A stretch of DNA of 64,000 nt, from NCBI GenBank assembly GCA_034406715.1, contig CP137871.1, positions 620,001 to 684,000 on the forward strand. The letters are read 5' to 3'. The position numbers and the translations under genes are program-made. Origin of the DNA: Rhodotorula mucilaginosa (lineage: Eukaryota > Basidiomycota > Microbotryomycetes > Sporidiobolales > Sporidiobolaceae). Shown one piece after another: positions 61,856 through 64,000 of the stretch. Numbering within the stretch: the first letter of the stretch is position 1; each line of letters opens with the position of its first letter. Under the pieces are notes generated by a model. It worked only from the letters and a program-made list of their open reading frames with translations. It was not told the DNA's origin and searched no databases.

Positions 61856-64000
61856 ATGGCGAGCGATTCGAGTGCTGCGGTAGACGCAGCCAACACACAG
61901 ACGAATGCCAGCTCTGCGCCTCTGGCCACAGGCGCCCTCACCCCGGCCGCCGCCCTGAACCAGCTCGACCAGTCAGTCCTCTCGCTCCCTCACTTCTTGC
62001 TCACACGGCGAGGCTGACCCAGCGAGCATGCAGGACCTGGTTCGCGACGCGGGCGCAATGGATGGACGTCCTGATCTACTCGGGCCAGGAGCTGTTCGTC
62101 CTCGACGGAGACGCCCTCGTCCAGTTCGTCCTCGACGACAACCTCCTCGCCTACGCCAGGGACGGCGACCCCAGCTTGCAGCTACTGCACGCCACTTGGC
62201 TCCTTGAAAAGACCGTCGACGACCTCCTCAAGAAGGACACGGCGTTCGAGATTGTCTTTTTCGACAGCCTCGCCCACTCGACGTACCACACCGGTGCCTC
62301 CGAGTACGTCGTCTCGGCCCGCAGGCTCGCCCGTTCGATCCTCCTCCGCCGCGCCAACCTGCCGCAGACTCGCCTCCACCGCTTCGACTCGCTCGAGGAC
62401 GAGAAATGGCAGGCGTGGTACCAGCACAAGCGTGTAAGTCGCCGCCCACGTCTACAGGGCCGCGTCGCAGGGGCAAAAAAAGCTAACAACGAACCCGCGC
62501 CTGTTATCAGCCCATGTATGTTCTCGGACACGACGGCGGGATCAAGACCAAGGAGGGCGAGCTCGAGGCAGAGCGGATCCTCTTGCAGAGGCAGAACCTC
62601 TACGACACGGTTCACCAGAGCCTGCCGTACGTCCTGCTCCAGGCCGCCGAGTTGACCGACACCAAGGTATGTCATCAAGTCTCGAGGCGAGTACGCACGG
62701 GAGATTGTCGATTGATCATGCTTGCGATGTGTGTGACTTAGATCAACTCGTACTTTTACGACGTCGTCCGCGGCACCGTCCCGCCTCTGCCGAGCAACAT
62801 CACGTCGGCTGTCTCCTCGGCGCGGTCCGCTCTCGAGGAGGCCCTCCCCGCCCTCCCACAGGTCAAAGAGGCTCCCGCATCCGCCTCGGTCGAGGACATT
62901 CTCCGCGCCGCCGGTTCGACCTTCCTCACCACCGCGAACGCCTCGGCTCAGGACTCGGCCCTTTTGTACCTCTACTTGTCGCACGTCCTCCTCCTCCCGA
63001 CGGTCCCGCTCCGATCCCGGGCGCAGCGGATCCCGACTCCGTCCAAGGAGGTCATGGCCGTCCTCGAGCCGTTCCTCGTGCGCTTCTATGCCAGCTTGAC
63101 CGCCGCGCTCGAGGCCCTTCCGGAGAACGAGCGGCTGAATCCGCTCGTCGACTTGGACCTCGACGGACGGATCTTCTTCCTCCTCGTCGTCGAGGTTCTG
63201 AACGGAGATGTCTCGCCGGCCTCGATGGCCGACTTCCTCGGACCCGATGTCGCTTCCCGCCTCTCGTCCGTCTGGTCGTCCGTCTCCGGAGCGGCCGAGC
63301 CCGACTTTGCCGCTCTCCGCTCGGGCATGCCTGCTCAATCAGCAGAGCTCGCCCCTGCTCCTGAGAAGATCACGGAAGAGTCGGTCCTCCCGTACTCGTC
63401 CTCCGTCTTCACGGAGCACCTGTCGACGGTTCAGGTCACGGTCGCGCCCGACTCGACCCTCGCTTCGCTTCCGAACAAGCTCGCGTCCGAGTCGGTCTTC
63501 TCGGACGAGCGCGGCTGGTCGAACCCGAAGCCGGCCTTGCCGACTCACCTCGGCGGCGCGCCTCCTCCCTTTCTCGACTACCGCGCCAAGAAGAAGCGCG
63601 ATCGCAAGGAGCAGCGCTTCATGGCGCAGATGCAAAAGTCTGCCGCGTCGTTGACGGGCGCCCTCGGCGGCGCGCTCAAGCAGCAGGCGATCCCTGCTGT
63701 CGGCAAGCGGTCTCAGTCTGCGATCAAGGAGAAGGCGGCTGCCGCGTCCAAGGCGTCTCGTGTCGCGAGTGGCGCGTCGACCCCCGTACCCGGCAGCGGC
63801 GCAGTCACTCCGACTGGCTCCGAAGCCGGACGCGATGGAACCACGACCGGTGGTCGTGGCAGCAAGCGCGACAAGCCCAAGGTCCTGTCGAGTCGCGAGA
63901 AGCTCATTGCCGAGAACGCGCTCAAGAAGATCCAGGAGGAAGGCAAGGAGAACTACAAGTGGTGGGTCGAGCGTCTCGAGGACCTCAAGGCCCTCCCGAT
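61856..64000 (+). CDS. DDX60-like Ski2-type RNA helicase, N-terminal part (runs off the window)
   Basis: Exons 61856-61971, 62034-62433, 62511-62666 and 62742 to the window edge are in one frame. After a Thr/Ala-rich start the conserved N-terminal region of DDX60-like proteins appears: WMDVLIYSGQELFVLDGDAL, LLHATWLLEKTVDDLLKKD, FEIVFFDSLAHSTY, ARRLARSILLRRANLPQTRL and PMYVLGHDGG, then AERILLQRQNLYDTVHQSLP. Further on are a long helical region, HLGGAPPPFLDYRAKKKRDR and a Lys-rich stretch ending in KWWVERLEDLKAL. No helicase motif is reached inside the window; those should follow beyond 64000. Mammalian DDX60 works in antiviral RNA sensing; the fungal role is unknown. Confidence 0.8.

Noticed and set aside
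62151-63338. A 395-codon minus-strand open frame
   Set aside because: Antisense shadow of the DDX60-like gene.

Overview
The window looks like nuclear DNA of a red basidiomycete yeast of the Rhodotorula/Rhodosporidium type (Pucciniomycotina, Sporidiobolales). The reasons are GC-rich sequence, genes cut by many short introns (mostly 60-80 nt), one-gene transcription units on both strands, and above all a fungal fatty acid synthase beta gene that stops after its N-terminal half (acetyltransferase, enoyl reductase, start of the dehydratase region). I recall that FAS fission from Rhodosporidium. The genus is an inference.

Layout. 1-2.9 kb: a flavin-reductase-like protein and a short family X DNA polymerase. 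3-5 kb and 12.6-14.7 kb: two nearly identical, inverted copies of a divergent histone H4/H3 pair with its bidirectional promoter. Between them lie a DUF1764 protein, an unrecognised protein, a frameshifted relic of the Tra1/TRRAP N-terminal region, and a CCCH/Smr-domain protein. 14.9-18.1 kb: POP4 (RNase P/MRP) and a CoA-transferase III/AMACR-like enzyme share a short divergent promoter. 18.8-25.2 kb: an MFS anion permease, a Zn2Cys6 regulator and an M20 amidohydrolase. 25.2-26.8 kb shows no gene; a tRNA-Asp(GUC) follows. 27.2-31.6 kb: acetoacetyl-CoA thiolase and 5-aminolevulinate synthase. 31.9-37.9 kb: an ARFRP1/Arl3 GTPase, ESCRT-III Vps20, an SMNDC1/SPF30 splicing factor and PEX11.

38-46.2 kb mixes intact genes with debris: a decayed MoaD-like fragment, an amidase, an isolated C-terminal piece of a CCDC174-type protein, an intact MoaD/MOCS2A gene, and two tandem F-box-like paralogues. 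46.6-55.4 kb: a DUF1917 protein, sterol C-14 reductase ERG24 and FAS1. 55.8-64 kb: an unrecognised protein, a SNF2-family translocase containing two consecutive microexons, and the 5' part of a DDX60-like helicase that runs off the window.

Lipid metabolism is well represented (FAS1, ERG24, thiolase, AMACR-like, PEX11), but nothing indicates a co-regulated cluster. The least routine signals are in gene structure: start codons split by introns (both H4 genes and VPS20), four probable GC-AG introns, 24- and 12-nt microexons in helicase motifs V/VI, the inverted histone duplication with a CCTAGG element array, and three gene relics. Exon borders were worked out by hand from reading frame and splice sites; where stated, the exon lengths sum to a multiple of three.
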